From positions 46,848,645 through 46,912,644 of the forward strand of contig NC_090281.1 of assembly GCF_037392515.1 (NCBI RefSeq): a stretch of DNA of 64,000 nt, written 5' to 3'. Below the pieces are notes generated by a model. The model was not told the DNA's origin, searched no databases, and saw nothing but the letters and a program-made list of their open reading frames with translations. Every line of letters starts with the position of its first letter. Positions within the stretch are counted from its first letter, which is position 1. Origin of the DNA: Haliotis asinina (Eukaryota > Mollusca > Gastropoda > Lepetellida > Haliotidae). A program made the position numbers and the translations under genes. Shown here piece after piece: positions 12,168 through 23,489 of the stretch.

Positions 12168-13043
12168 ATGGATTACATACATGAACATTGGCCAGACTGG
12201 ACACACATCTACACAGACGGGTCACAGAACCAGGATAACCACACAGTAGCCTTCGCAATACACACAACACAACCAGGTACATCTACAACATCAGCACGCA
12301 TCCCAAACAATCTATCCATATATACCGCAGAAAAAACGGCAATATATCTAGCCTTCAAAATGGCAGAAAAAACTAATCACAACAAATTCCTAATCATCAC
12401 GGACTCGCTCAGTGCAATACAATCTATTAGAAACAGAAATTTCACAAACAGGCCTAATCTGCTACATCGAATACTGCACTCAACCAACACAATGACAAAC
12501 CAAAATAAACAAATCAGTATAGTGTGGGTACCCTCACACATTGGGATCACTGGCAATGAAATCGCAGACAAAGCAGCCAAAGAAGCAACAAACAACTCAC
12601 GCATCAACTACCCACTAACTTACAGCAAACAAGAATACAAATCTATTGTTAAAAAATTAATAACAAGGGAAAATTTCAAGCAACTACATACTTCCCCAGT
12701 CACGTGGACGTACAAAACAATCCAAAAACAAATCACATCAGTTAGCCTCTTTAGCCACTCACGGCAGATACAGTCTACACTAAATAGGCTATATGTTGGC
12801 ATCACAAAATTAAACCATCGCCATTCCAATGGGCTTTGCACCTCATGTCAAGTCCCACAAACCATACAACACTTATTCTACACATGTACACTCTACTCAC
12901 CATACAGAATTCAGTACATCAACACACTGGACACAAAATACACGAAAAGCATCCACAGTCTCCTATCCCCCCACAACCCCCTACAAGTACAAAACGCAAT
13001 CATAAATTACATCACTAAAACAAACCTTATGAAACTACTCTAA
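12168..13043 (+). CDS. LINE RNase H domain and C-terminal CCHC
   Basis: This frame is in phase with the upstream RT frame and separated from it by one TAG codon and four sense codons. The RNase H signature is complete to the eye: YTDGSQ (first Asp), AEKTA (Glu), ITDSLSAI (second Asp) and HIGITGNEIADKAAK (last His/Asp). The C-terminal part has CTSC followed by H and C in the spacing C-x2-C-x7-H-x4-C, seen in many Jockey-superfamily proteins. It either is the 3' part of a broken ORF2 or would need read-through of TAG CAA; the first is more likely. Confidence 0.88.
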   Translation: MDYIHEHWPDWTHIYTDGSQNQDNHTVAFAIHTTQPGTSTTSARIPNNLSIYTAEKTAIYLAFKMAEKTNHNKFLIITDSLSAIQSIRNRNFTNRPNLLHRILHSTNTMTNQNKQISIVWVPSHIGITGNEIADKAAKEATNNSRINYPLTYSKQEYKSIVKKLITRENFKQLHTSPVTWTYKTIQKQITSVSLFSHSRQIQSTLNRLYVGITKLNHRHSNGLCTSCQVPQTIQHLFYTCTLYSPYRIQYINTLDTKYTKSIHSLLSPHNPLQVQNAIINYITKTNLMKLL

Positions 13044-13437
13044 CAAACCCACCAGAAATAGCCACCGAAGCATAATACCCAAACCAAAGCCAAAAGGCAA
13101 GCTCCTAATCAGTGTAATAGTATAAAAAGCACACGTCAAGAAAGCTAAAGTCACTAAAAAGTTGGAAAAAAGCAAACCAGCCTCAGGGCAGCAGCAACAA
13201 CAACCAAATAGCCCCATCCTAAAACAAACCCATCCCAATTCTTACCCCCCCCCCCCCCCCCCACCCCACCCTCCGTTTTATCATTTTTTTGGGTCGTTTC
13301 CTTTAACTTCGCCTATATCACTATCGCTCTTCCTTTTTTCTTTCCATACTCCAAATAACCACTAGCATGGAGCGACCCCGACCCCGAAATTAGCTCTGCT
13401 AGAAGGGGTCGTAAAAACGAAGGAACCGACCGACCGA

Positions 13438-13448
13438 TCTGCTCAATA
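13438..13448 (+). repeat. LINE target-site duplication, right copy
   Basis: Second copy of TCTGCTCAATA, directly after the LINE end and continuous with the outer part of the right arm. Confidence 0.85.
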
Positions 13449-14368
13449 TATTAAGGGTGGTGATGTAGATGAAGGTTACGCAGGAAAAGTAGGTGATGTG
13501 GGTATACTACGTCAACAGGCAGCTGTGCAGTCAACCAGATAGTTTGTTGTTTTAACCTGTCTGACAATTGTTACGCCTGACCAGGGAGACAATAACAAGC
13601 TGATGTTAACACATGTGATCTAACGATAGTTTTGCGTTCTTTAGCATGTTTTGGAAGGGATGGCGGTGGTGTATCATTTCTTCTTTCATTCATTCACATA
13701 TGTACTTCTTTCTTTTATTATTTCTTTAATTCATTCACATATACTTCTTGCTCTTCATTCATTCATTCATTCATTCATTCACTGTAAGATTTCGACTGAT
13801 ACAGTAAACTGGCTGAAGTACTGTTAAACGCAAAGTTTAAAGTTTAAAGTTGCGATGGAGACGAATCAGGTCACTGTGTGCATTGAAGCATGAGGAGGCG
13901 CATACTAATTAGTACAAATGGTAAAGAAAACAAGCGAGTGACCTACCCCTGTTGTAGATAATTTCTGGTCTGACAAATAGGAGAATACCCCATAAAACCT
14001 CGGACGAAGAAAAGCCGGGACGGGCAAACGGGAATTACTAAAAATGGAGACCACACTATTAAAACGAAACATGCTAAACTGGGTAGGTACACTTAAAACT
14101 ACTAGGTAGGTACATTTGGTGAATGTCAGCGGAATTGGCAAGACATATTTCAATACAGTTTAAAGATCTCACAACACCGTTTATTAATGTGTCCCAGCAT
14201 AGTCACTGGAGTTTGGTCACTCTTGATTAGGGCTTTCACAAATAACTTCAACTTCATAGATATAGGCTGAATTTTGGTATATTTATAGAATACCTAAATT
14301 CAAAAGATTCTCAAGGCTTAGTATTCTAAGTGTATTGTATATGTTGCTGGAAGTAAAGCTCAGTGTTC

Positions 14369-14632
14369 GGGACCCGTGAAGATCTGGAGTAGAAGAGGGC
14401 TTCAACAACCCATGCTTGCCATAAAAGGCGACTATGCGTGTCGTAAGAGGTGACTAACGGGATCGGGTGGTCAGACTCGCTGACTTTAGTTGACACATGT
14501 CATCAGTTCCCAATTGTGCAGGTAGATGCTCATGCTGTTGATCACTGGATTGTCTGATCCAAACTCGATTATCTACAAGCCACCGCCATATTGCTGGGAT
14601 ATTGCTGAGTGCGACATAAAACTAAACTCACG
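14369..14632 (+). repeat. SINE family A copy in right arm
   Basis: Nearly full-length copy from GGGACCCGTGAAGATC to AAACTAAACTCACG. It is the mirror of the copy at 3,850-4,075 but keeps the head of the element. Confidence 0.85.
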
Positions 14633-14984
14633 AAATGAAACTGAATCGTCATTAGAATTTCATCTATTTTTAAACCATATGTTTACAAAATAAAGAAAAC
14701 AAGCAAACGAAAATATTTTCGTCCACGAGAGAGATTAGTCGAATTAAGACCGGAATGATTTAATTTTTTTTGTCGTGATACTTATAAACACACTTTCATT
14801 CATAAATTTACAACCCCCAAGACAATAAAAAAATCTATGAAAATTTAAGTGGAAATCCAGATTCTTGTACTTGCTACAAATTAGCAGAATTAAGTCAAAA
14901 CGAGTTGAATTTTGTGCCATGATACTTACAAATATATCCTCATTCATTTACAAAATCCAATACACAGGAAAAGATGTATTTTGA

Positions 14985-16115
14985 GTAAAAGTGATTATTC
15001 TGGCATATTTTTTAAAAATCTTCCTGAACTCGCAAAAGTAAGTCAAAATCAGTTGAATTTTGTGTCATGATACTCACAATGGCCCTTTCATACATTTACA
15101 TCCTCCAAAACATTAGAAAAGATGTATTTGGAGTGAAAAGGAAATATTCTCGCTCATGGGCCCAATGTTTATCGCCCATGGGCGAGATGATTTTGAAAAT
15201 CGGTCTCAATTAGCAGACTTAAGTCGTAATGAGCTGGATTTTTGTGCCATGATATTGATAAATATATCCTCATTCATTTACAACCTCCAAACCACAGGAA
15301 AAGATGTATTTTGAGTGAAGGCAAATATTCTCGCCCATGGGCCAAAATGTCTTTCTCCCATGAGCGAGAGTTTTCAAAATTGCTCTCATTTAGAGGAATT
15401 AAGTCAAAATGAGTTGAAATTTCTGTCATGATACTCATAAATGTACTTTCATTCATTTACATCCTCCAAATATTGGAAAAGATGTGTTTGGGGTAAAAGG
15501 AAATATTCTCGCCCATGGGCCAAAATGTTTTTCGCCCATGGGTGAGATTTTGTTAAATAGCTCTAAATTAACGGAATTAATTCAAAATGAGTTGAATTTT
15601 GTGACATGATACTTATGAACATACTTTCATCCATTCACAACCTCCAAAACATGGGAAAAGGTGTATTTTGAGTAAAAGTAAATATTCTCACCCATGGGCC
15701 AAATGGTTTTCGCCCATGGGCGAGGCGTTTTGAAAAATCACTATACATTAGCCGGATTAAGTCAAAATAAGCTTAATTTCGTGTCAAGACAATAATAAAT
15801 ACACGTTCATTCATTGTAAAACTGCTAAGCCTGGAAAAAAACATGTAGTTTCAATGAAATTAATTATTCTCGTCTATGGGCCAATACGTTTTTCACCCAT
15901 GGGCGAGATTTTTCAAAATCGCTGTCAGTTAGCAGAGTCAAGTCACAACAAGCTGAAATTTGTGTCATGATACTTATTAACATTTTTTCATTCATTTACA
16001 ACCTCCAAAACATTTATTCTGGATGAAATTAAACACTTTCGCCCATGGGCCTCCCCATGGGCCTACCCATTGGCCACTGTTCGCCCATGGGCGTGCCCAT
16101 GGGCGAGCGAGTTTA
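14985..16115. repeat. ~180-bp tandem repeat with CCCATGGGC palindromes (right arm)
   Basis: Mirror image of 2,560-3,690, with the same six or so units and the same dense CCCATGGGC block near the outer end (16,040-16,110). Confidence 0.85.
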
Positions 16116-16408
16116 AATTTTGAGTTTTCGAAAAAAAATTTTTTCATTTTTTCATCCTTAGCACATATACATAACAGCTGCCTGTTTAATTTTGCGAAAT
16201 CCCTTGTGAGAGAGTGGCCACAGTGCTGAGAGTTTCTGGACTTTTGTGAGTCCAGAATTAAATTGTGACGTGTTATAATTATTCACGTGAATATATTTTA
16301 TTCAACATTTTAAGCGCCACTCGTGGTACGCAGATCGTACTTCGCCTCCATTCCCCCAACAGCCTCCAGTTCAATAGATAGTGATATCTATATTTCAGTT
16401 CGTATTAG

Positions 16409-16433
16409 TAGTATTCTAGTAGTAGTAGTAGTG

Positions 16434-16468
<35 letters not shown>
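16409..16468 (+). repeat. (AGT)n microsatellite
   Basis: About twenty GTA/AGT triplets with one or two interruptions, about 135 bp outside the right end of the inverted repeat. Confidence 0.9.
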
Positions 16469-16470
<2 letters not shown>

Positions 16471-17170
16471 CTTCCCCTCCGTGTCAGAGCTGAGATAGTT
16501 TAAAGAACAAACACATCTAATCATCTAATCATCAAACTGGTACTAAAGCTGCGTTCTACAAATGGAAAGCTTCACCAACCAGACAACAACGTGCCATAGT
16601 ACTTACTTTCGGCAGCCATTAATATGCCTGTAACCCCTGAATCTAGCACGGGCTGTTGACCCGCGTTCTTTCACCTGATGCCTGCAGCCAGGACAACCTA
16701 CACTCTTCCCCGGGGAAACCATCCCCGATTTCCCAGTGCATACAATGTCAAATACTCTAAACCATTACGCTAAAGTAGTTGCTGTCTGAGCCAGATTTCA
16801 GTGGCCTGGAACTAAACAGCGACCTAATATATGTAGGTTGAATGTATTTCGGTAACCGCCTTGAAACATTAACTGCGTGAGTATGGTTTTACGCCGCTTC
16901 TAGCAATATTCCAGGCTTTAAACATTAGGCTACCCTACCGTTCCCCTTAAAACATGATCCGAAAACATTTTAGTTTACATTTAACACAGTACATCCAGTT
17001 TGTCTGAAGAGCAATACAATATTTTGTTAAACTTGGGGCATTTATTTCAAAACTGGTTTTAGCGAACAAATACTTTTGAAAATATGCAGACTGCCTTTCA
17101 AAATATCCCATTAAATACCTCAAACCTGTCGACTCTCCAGAAAATGGCGCCTTCCGTTTAGAAAGTGAGT
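16469..17170. other. no gene seen
   Basis: No supportable gene. A block near 16,880-16,915 (TTTTACGCCGCTTCTAGCAATATTCC) is the tail of a SINE family B copy. Confidence 0.4.
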
Positions 17171-17295
17171 TCATTTTACGCCGCTTTTTGCAATACTCTA
17201 GCAATATCACGGTGGGGCACACCAGAAATAGGCTGCATTTACAGTACCCATGTGGGGAATCGAACCCCTACGTTTGGTCGCGGCCTGTAAATTGA
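17171..17295 (-). repeat. tRNA-derived SINE family B
   Basis: Reverse-orientation copy with the tail TTTTACGCCGC, the body CAATATCACGGTGGGG, and the B-box GGGATTC-type sequence (GGGGAATCGAACCCC on the plus strand). Confidence 0.75.
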
Positions 17296-17945
17296 ATATA
17301 GGGGAGTGTGACCGTGACACCAGGGACGATTACCGAGGAGTTTGGTGCTGAATAATCGGCAATGATCGGAAAGAATAGTTTATAGATGAACTCACATGGC
17401 TCACCAATCCGGATGCAACGAAAACATCAGTCTAGATTATCCGGGCATAACATTTTTCAGTAAAACACTGTTTCAAGGTGTTAATATTTTACAATTACAC
17501 AGTAACACTGGTGAGTGAAACACTCACATTCAAACGTATTTTTACGTTTTTAGATTGTTTTAGGCACAGTTAAACAATGAAATACGTGAACGCACGAGTT
17601 GGGATCGATTATCGAGCTTATATTTATATCATACACCAACAGCGCATTCGCTACTATGTCAGCAGTATGTCTTGATACCAGCAACAGTCAGTCGTCCAGT
17701 CAGTTTACACCCATGTGCGAGGTACCCTTTATTGCAAATTGTCCACACTGGCGGTTTAATGTCGGGGATACCAGAAATAAGCTCCGTTCATTACAGCCCT
17801 GTGGGAAAAGAGCTAAATGATGGAACTTCAACCAGTCGTCTACCGCACCGACCCCTCAATTTTGGACGGACTTTTTGACCGCGAGGTCAAAGAACATTGA
17901 TATACAATCAGGCAATGCAGTAGATCAACTACGCCCATTGCACAC

Positions 17946-18263
17946 ATGTCTAGGACAAATAGGGCTAAAATTTTCGCCGAGTGTCTTGCAGAACGTGTTT
18001 GGTTCAAAGACGTTGAACTGACCCTCCCATGTCGCCGTGGCATGGTGACGGATGATCATGGATACGGCGTGGTCATTAAACCGGTCAGATGGGATTTCCG
18101 CACCGTGAAGGTCGCAACTGGCTCAAGACATTATTTGATGACGGATCTGAGGGCGGTTGCGGATGTTGTTGTAAAGATTGGATTTGGAAATGAATTTGCA
18201 ACTGTCCGAGATGATGTAGTTATTGTCCTTGGAACACGTTGGTACCTCGTCTACTATGAGTGA
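17946..18263 (+). CDS. unrecognised 105-codon open frame
   Basis: I do not recognise this protein. It is moderately basic, has no signal peptide or membrane segment that I can see, and ends inside the start of the SINE at 18,258. Its codon use is less AT-biased than the surroundings, which is the only reason to list it. No splice sites or neighbours support it, and it may be a decayed repeat fragment or chance. Confidence 0.12.
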   Translation: MSRTNRAKIFAECLAERVWFKDVELTLPCRRGMVTDDHGYGVVIKPVRWDFRTVKVATGSRHYLMTDLRAVADVVVKIGFGNEFATVRDDVVIVLGTRWYLVYYE

Positions 18264-18395
18264 GTGAGTTTTAGATTTACACTAATGTAGCAATATAGCA
18301 GCAACGTCACGACGAGGAGCACCAGATATGGGTTTCACACACTGCGCCCATGTCGGCGTGACGAACGAACGCTTTCACCACTAGGCTACCCCACT
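18258..18395 (-). repeat. tRNA-derived SINE family B
   Basis: Begins GAGTGAGTTTTAGATTTACAC, continues through the diverged GCAATATAGCAGCAACGTCACGACG body, and ends at CACTAGGCTACCCCA, the reverse complement of the A-box region TGGGGTAGCCTAGTG. Confidence 0.8.
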
Positions 18396-18639
18396 GCTCA
18401 GCCATCGTAAACATCTGCCAACTCCAGTGAATTTGGCTTGAGAAGCTTTTGTTAGTCTTGTCACGACAAAACTGGTAAATCTCAAGCTAAACTGAGTTCA
18501 TATGAAAAATAAAAACAAAATCCGTTAAAAATGACGTGTATACATTAATACATTTTGATTTGTACAGATTTATATACTAGATCAAAATATGTCAAACTAC
18601 ATTTTATAACCATTCAGCTCCATTCAGTTGAGACATATC

Positions 18640-18768
18640 GTCGTATCTCAATTGCACAGATCGATGGTCATGCTGTTGATCACTTGATTGTCTGGCCCAT
18701 AGTCGATTATTTACAGAACGTCATCATATAGCTGGAATACTGCTCAGATGCGGCATTAAACAACAAGT
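18640..18768 (+). repeat. SINE family A, 5'-truncated
   Basis: Carries AATTGCACAGATCGATGG, TGTTGATCACTTGATTGTCTG and GATTATTTACAGAACG in family order. Confidence 0.8.
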
Positions 18769-19681
18769 AAACAAATGAAATTATTTTATCGATTGTTAAT
18801 GAAATCCCACGCGTGTTTGACGGACTTATACATGAATGAAACACTTTATAGCAGGATCGAAGTTATCTTGTTAAGGTAGTGCACTGGCAAACTGTAGCGC
18901 AAATAGGGCTGCACAACAGACAGATAATAATGAACAAACACTGGACATTTTCTCTATGTTGCACATCCCCGTTTGCACTACAGTTTGCCTGTGGGTAGTA
19001 CCAGACATCTTGTTACGCGGATCATTGTGTTGTCCGTGTTTCACTGATGTTTCCCCTCGAGTCGTTGGGTTGAAAATGGCTAGAGAACCTGATCTGTGTG
19101 TCCAGAATGGTGCGCATGGACTCCATCACCCGATCACAGAAAGGAACAGAGTCATGCTCTCTCTGTTCCGTTCATGATTGTGACGTGTGTTTTCAACAAC
19201 TGTTGCATTAACGGTAATGGTGAAGATGTACTTGATCACTTGTTTCGTGATGAGGGTGACAGTCACATTGGGTACGACACATCGTCACTGATGAAGTCGT
19301 GAAACTTCCCTGTATAAACGCCATAAAAAATCGTGACGAAAGAGAAGGGATTCCATCATCCCGAAATGTGGAATTAGTGACGGACTGCGTACTCTCAAAA
19401 TCTCTAATCACTGGCAGTGTGAGAATAGACACTGGGCCGCTAGCCCGTGGCTAGTAAAACTCTAGTCAGGCCAAAAACATTTGGAAGCTATTTCGCTCAC
19501 TCATAACTAGTGGATTCATTTCTTTGAACTTGGCCTTCAAGCACCTTGGCTTAGCTGGTACCTATTGTGTCTCAGAAACAAACACTGAGCCAAGCATGGA
19601 GAAGAAATTAGCTAGTGAATTTGCCCGAAGACTGGGGACAGATTCTACCAAAAAATACGACGGTTACACTGCCCCACTTCC

Positions 19682-19750
19682 CACCCACCGGTGGGGTAGC
19701 CTAATGGTTAAAGTATTCGCTCGTCTCGTCCAACATCCGGGGTGGTGACG
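19682..19750 (+). repeat. SINE family B head
   Basis: GGTGGGGTAGCCTAATGGTT with the following GTCTCGTC block is the A-box half of the tRNA-derived SINE; the rest is lost. Confidence 0.6.
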
Positions 19751-20254
19751 AGGGTGGTGTACTCGTTATCTGGTTACTGGGAAATCCCTATGCTTGAGGC
19801 AAGCATGGGGACAAGCGCTCCTGTTAACCAACGGATCCACATCTTGCAGAATTATGCTAGAATTTCGTGGCTCTCGTTTTCGCCAGCAGCAGATATTACG
19901 AGCTGTATGTCCAGATTCCACGTCTCAAATCACTTTCATTTGCATCAATAAACGTGGCGGCACCCAGTCAAGCCGATGAGATCGACAAGCAAGATCTACA
20001 CCGGATCTCACCCCGATAAGCGTATCAGATCACTTGAGTACTTTGATAGAGAAAAAAAACATCATGAAAAGATCTGGAAAATATCTACCGGCGCCAGTTT
20101 GGCGGTACATCAGTCTTGTAAATCTAGCAATTAACCTAAATCTGTACGGTTTTCGCCAAGTTGTTTACGAACCGGATGTCGTTCTTGTTGCATTGTTGTG
20201 AAGAGGCTTTGCACAATCAAGGTCAAGTGCGGTAATCAGGTTGTGAAAGCTTTC

Positions 20255-20356
20255 TCTCGTCATGCCGACCATCAGCTCACTCCATTTGATGTCAATCACT
20301 GGCTCGTCTGGTCCCAACTCGATTATTTACAGACCGTCGTTATGTACCTGGAATAT
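20255..20356 (+). repeat. SINE family A fragment
   Basis: Diverged copy with GATGTCAATCACTGGCTCG, CTCGATTATTTACAGACCG and CTGGAATATTG, followed by (CAAA)n. Confidence 0.7.
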
Positions 20357-20857
20357 TGTCTTCAAACAAACAAACAAACAAACAGTCACATCTTTTTACA
20401 GGAAGGCATCATAGCGGAATTGTTCTGAATCGGTCATCCAAGTCATAGTAAATGACACTTTGACTTTTAACAACACACACGATTTCATCATAACATGTTT
20501 GTTGAGGTTTGTTTCAATACAACTTACCAGTAAATTTTTGAAAAGACATTTTATATATTTATACTGTTAGCTGTTGATGTCCCCTCGCCGTGATACTGTT
20601 GGAATATTGCTAACAGCGACATAGAACTAAACTCACTCACTCTACGTTTAGTTCTTTCGAATTCACTTACCGAAACAATAACCAATGAAACAAACAAAAA
20701 TTCTGTGCAATATTCAGGGTGTACTGCTTTTAGTTCAAATAAAGACTATAAACGTATGTAAGTCGCCCCTTTTTGAATTCGCGGCACTATTGCACAAACT
20801 TCTATTAAAAAACTTATCAACACCGCGAGACTTTCGTTACATCAAGTATCTCGAATG

Positions 20858-21023
20858 TTCGGGGCGGTTGAGTAGCCTAGTGGTTAAGTTTTCGTTCATC
20901 ACACCGAAGGCTCGGGTTCGATTCCCTACATGGGTAAAATGTGAGAAGTCCATTTCTGATGTACTCTTGGTGTTGCTGGAATATTTCTAAAAGCGGCGTA
21001 AAACCATACGGACTCACTAATGC
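20858..21023 (+). repeat. tRNA-derived SINE family B, near full length
   Basis: One of the clearest copies in the window: A-box TAGCCTAGTGGTTAAG, B-box GGGTTCGATTCC about 40 nt later, then the body CTGGAATATTTCTAAAAGCG and the tail GTAAAACCATACGGACTCAC. Confidence 0.88.
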
Positions 21024-21509
21024 AAGCATCTCGAACACGATTTTTATTAGGCTTCGTCTGCATCTACCTGCCTTTCCCACCTAGTTATAAAACTTCAGCA
21101 TGTTTCCCACAGAACTTGGATCAATACAAGCGTCTATGTCAAGCTCATTCAATCAACTCCGAGGTTGCAAACAGCACTGCATGAAATAGTGCCCAAGTCG
21201 TCTGGGAGTTTAACTGCTTGTCGGAAACCACAAACTGCAAACCTTGCAAATTTTCAAAATGGAGACTTTTATTGAATTATGTGTTGCATGTGGGAAAACT
21301 CTGCTTGGGTGTTCTTATCAGTAAGTTATAACGTTAGAAACTGACCCTTTGACGTCGAAAAGTCGTGAAATGTTGGCACCTTATCAAGAAAGTAGGCAAA
21401 GAAAGAATAATAGATAGTAAGTAATATATTTCCAAGGTTGCTCCTTGAATGAATTCTTTTTCTTCTTTATCGACGGGACTCCGTAAAAGGCACACTTAAA
21501 CCAAGTGTA

Positions 21510-21645
21510 AAATGAAAAGAAAACCGAACAAAGGCAAGAAGAGGAAGAAGAAAAAGCAGCAGAAGGAGAGCAGAAGAAGAAGCAGAAGAAGACGAAGAAA
21601 AAGAAGAAGAAGAAGAAGAAGTAGAAGAAGAAGGAGCAAACAAAC
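21510..21645 (+). repeat. purine-rich (GAA)n tract
   Basis: Imperfect GAAGAA repeats. The open frames across it on both strands are low-complexity (Arg/Lys/Ser or Phe/Leu/Ser) and not genes. Confidence 0.9.
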
Positions 21646-22714
21646 AAAACAAAAAATAAACCACCAACACCAACAAAAAAACAACAATAATGTGAATTAA
21701 GCCTTGAGTCTAGGTATTGAAACAGCATGAGGTAGTTGAATGATTGTCATTTTACGCCGGAGCATGGCGACAGTTGGTTCCAAGATTAATAGCTTGAGCA
21801 GAGATCCACGAGATTAGGATGCTATAAACGTAGGAGTTTTCCTTACGACGCAGCTTGCAAACCACATCGTCCAGGATGGACTCCATACATTGCACTCATA
21901 TGAGGAACCGAAACCGGTTCCAGGTCATTTTTCAATTCTGACTTTAGATGATGGAGCACTGCTCATTCCATCGACCATAGGTTTGCCTAGTACTGCGCAA
22001 TAATACAGCGGTCATCAGCTAAAAGCGGCTCTCACTTAGTTCTTTTGAGAATATATAGGAGAAGAAAGTGCCAACCAAACAATTGTATCGTAATATTATG
22101 CGTAAAAGTATCAACTGATCCAATTCTAAATGAAGAGATTATTTTGGACTGGTCAATAAGCGAAAAATATCTGACATTTTACGTCGCTTCTTTTAACTGG
22201 AATGACGATGCCACGTTTGTTGAGCATTTTAAGAGCGCTAGATATAATATTACGAGATATATCTCATCAGGAGTTCATCGGGAATGGCCTAAAAGTCGGG
22301 CCGGGCGGGGCCACGGCGGGCCAAATATATCATTGGCTAATAAACCCATTAATGAACACAATGCCTACAAATGATTAATGCAACATACACCCTTGATAAT
22401 AATAATAATCAATTTTAAGCCACAAACGCGTACCATATATAGTTTAGTATGAGTAAATCGGCTAAAATTCCTGAAGACGAGTTTCCTGCGAACTGGCCGA
22501 AGTTAGGTCTAAAAGTCGAATCGATAAACGAAACATGATTTGAAATGCCTAAATATTTGACTTCATTCGAAAACAGGTATCCATCGATCCGAAAATATTT
22601 CCTACTTCTATGTCCAATTAATACCACCCCATAATTTAACTGTTCATAGTATTTAAAGCATGAATGATACGATCGCTTCCCCATATTCTAAACATCACTT
22701 CGACCACAATTGCT

Positions 22715-23375
22715 CTGTCAGGCTTGGCCCGAGCTCTCCAAAACAGCTTAAACCGAGAACATGCATCTTCTTGAAATTAAATCCATAGATTGGTATCATA
22801 TCTACCTAAATATCATTTTAATGTTATCAAATGCAACATGTAAAGAGAACTGGTCCCTTAAAGTGAAACCCTTTTTTCACTTCATTCTCAACATAGCCTC
22901 AATCAAAAGTGTTAAGTCTCTGTTCGGCCCGACTTGGCCCGAGCTCTAGAAAACAGCTTAAACCTAACACATGTATACTGTTTTGTGTTTACATTTACAG
23001 ATGACTATTCTATCTACCTAAATATCTCTTTATTGAGTCTCAAAACGTGGTATTTGAAACAAGCACGTTGCTTAAAGTCAACCCTATTTTCTAGACATTT
23101 TCAACAAAGACACAGTATCACAAGCTTTCGGTCCGACTTGGCCCGAGCTCTCAAAAGCAACTTAAACCTTGCATATATGTAGAAATGTATTTAAATCCTT
23201 AGATCGGTATCATATCTACCTAAATACTACTTTATAATGTTATCAAATGCAACATGTAAAGAAAACTGGCCCTTAAAGTGAAGTCCTTTTCTCGCTCCAT
23301 TCTCAACACAGCCTCAGTCAAAAGTGTTAAGTCTCTGTTCGGCACGAATGAGCTCGGCCACTCAAAAGCAACTTA
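22715..23375. repeat. 207-bp tandem repeat
   Basis: About three and a half diverged units, with GGCCCGAGCTCT(C/A) recurring near 22,729, 22,937 and 23,139 and a decayed fourth near 23,350. Each unit also holds ATCTACCTAAATATC and CAGCTTAAACC-type blocks. No function is visible. Confidence 0.8.
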
Positions 23376-23489
23376 AACCAACTTCTAGAATGCCCATTAA
23401 ACACGTAGTTTATAGGTATGCATTTGGAGAAAGTTAGGTGAAACACTGGGAGGTTAATGAAAACATACCTCTCCCACTGCTCTCTAATA

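Larger units (their letters stand above)
9954..13437 (+). mobile_element. 5'-truncated Jockey/I-group LINE
   Basis: A non-LTR retrotransposon copy that starts inside its coding region directly after the target duplication, so the endonuclease part is absent. The reading frame is open from the first base at 9,954 and contains a reverse transcriptase and an RNase H domain. The 3' tail has a run of 16 cytosines near 13,247, a pyrimidine-rich stretch and a GGAACCGACCGACCGA end in place of a long poly(A). It is inserted in the right arm and missing from the left arm, so it is younger than the inverted repeat. Few coding defects also speak for a young copy. The clade call rests on RNase H plus a C-terminal CCHC motif; a Nimb- or I-like assignment is my inference. 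Confidence 0.9.
9418..16274 (-). repeat. right arm of the inverted repeat, split by a LINE
   Basis: Reverse complement of 2,400-5,940. The inner part (9,418-9,953) and outer part (13,438-16,274) are separated by the LINE insertion. The outer end closes with CGTGTT at 16,269-16,274 and is followed by ATAA (16,275-16,278), matching the ATAA before the left end. The arm contains mirrored copies of the 180-bp repeat, the SINE and the simple repeat. Small open frames identical in both arms (for example 82 codons at 4,275-4,523 and 13,905-14,153) follow from arm identity. Confidence 0.85.

Noticed and set aside
21384-21728. Phe/Leu/Ser-rich 114-codon minus-strand frame and its Arg/Lys-rich partner
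   Set aside because: Both are low-complexity readings of a GAA tract.
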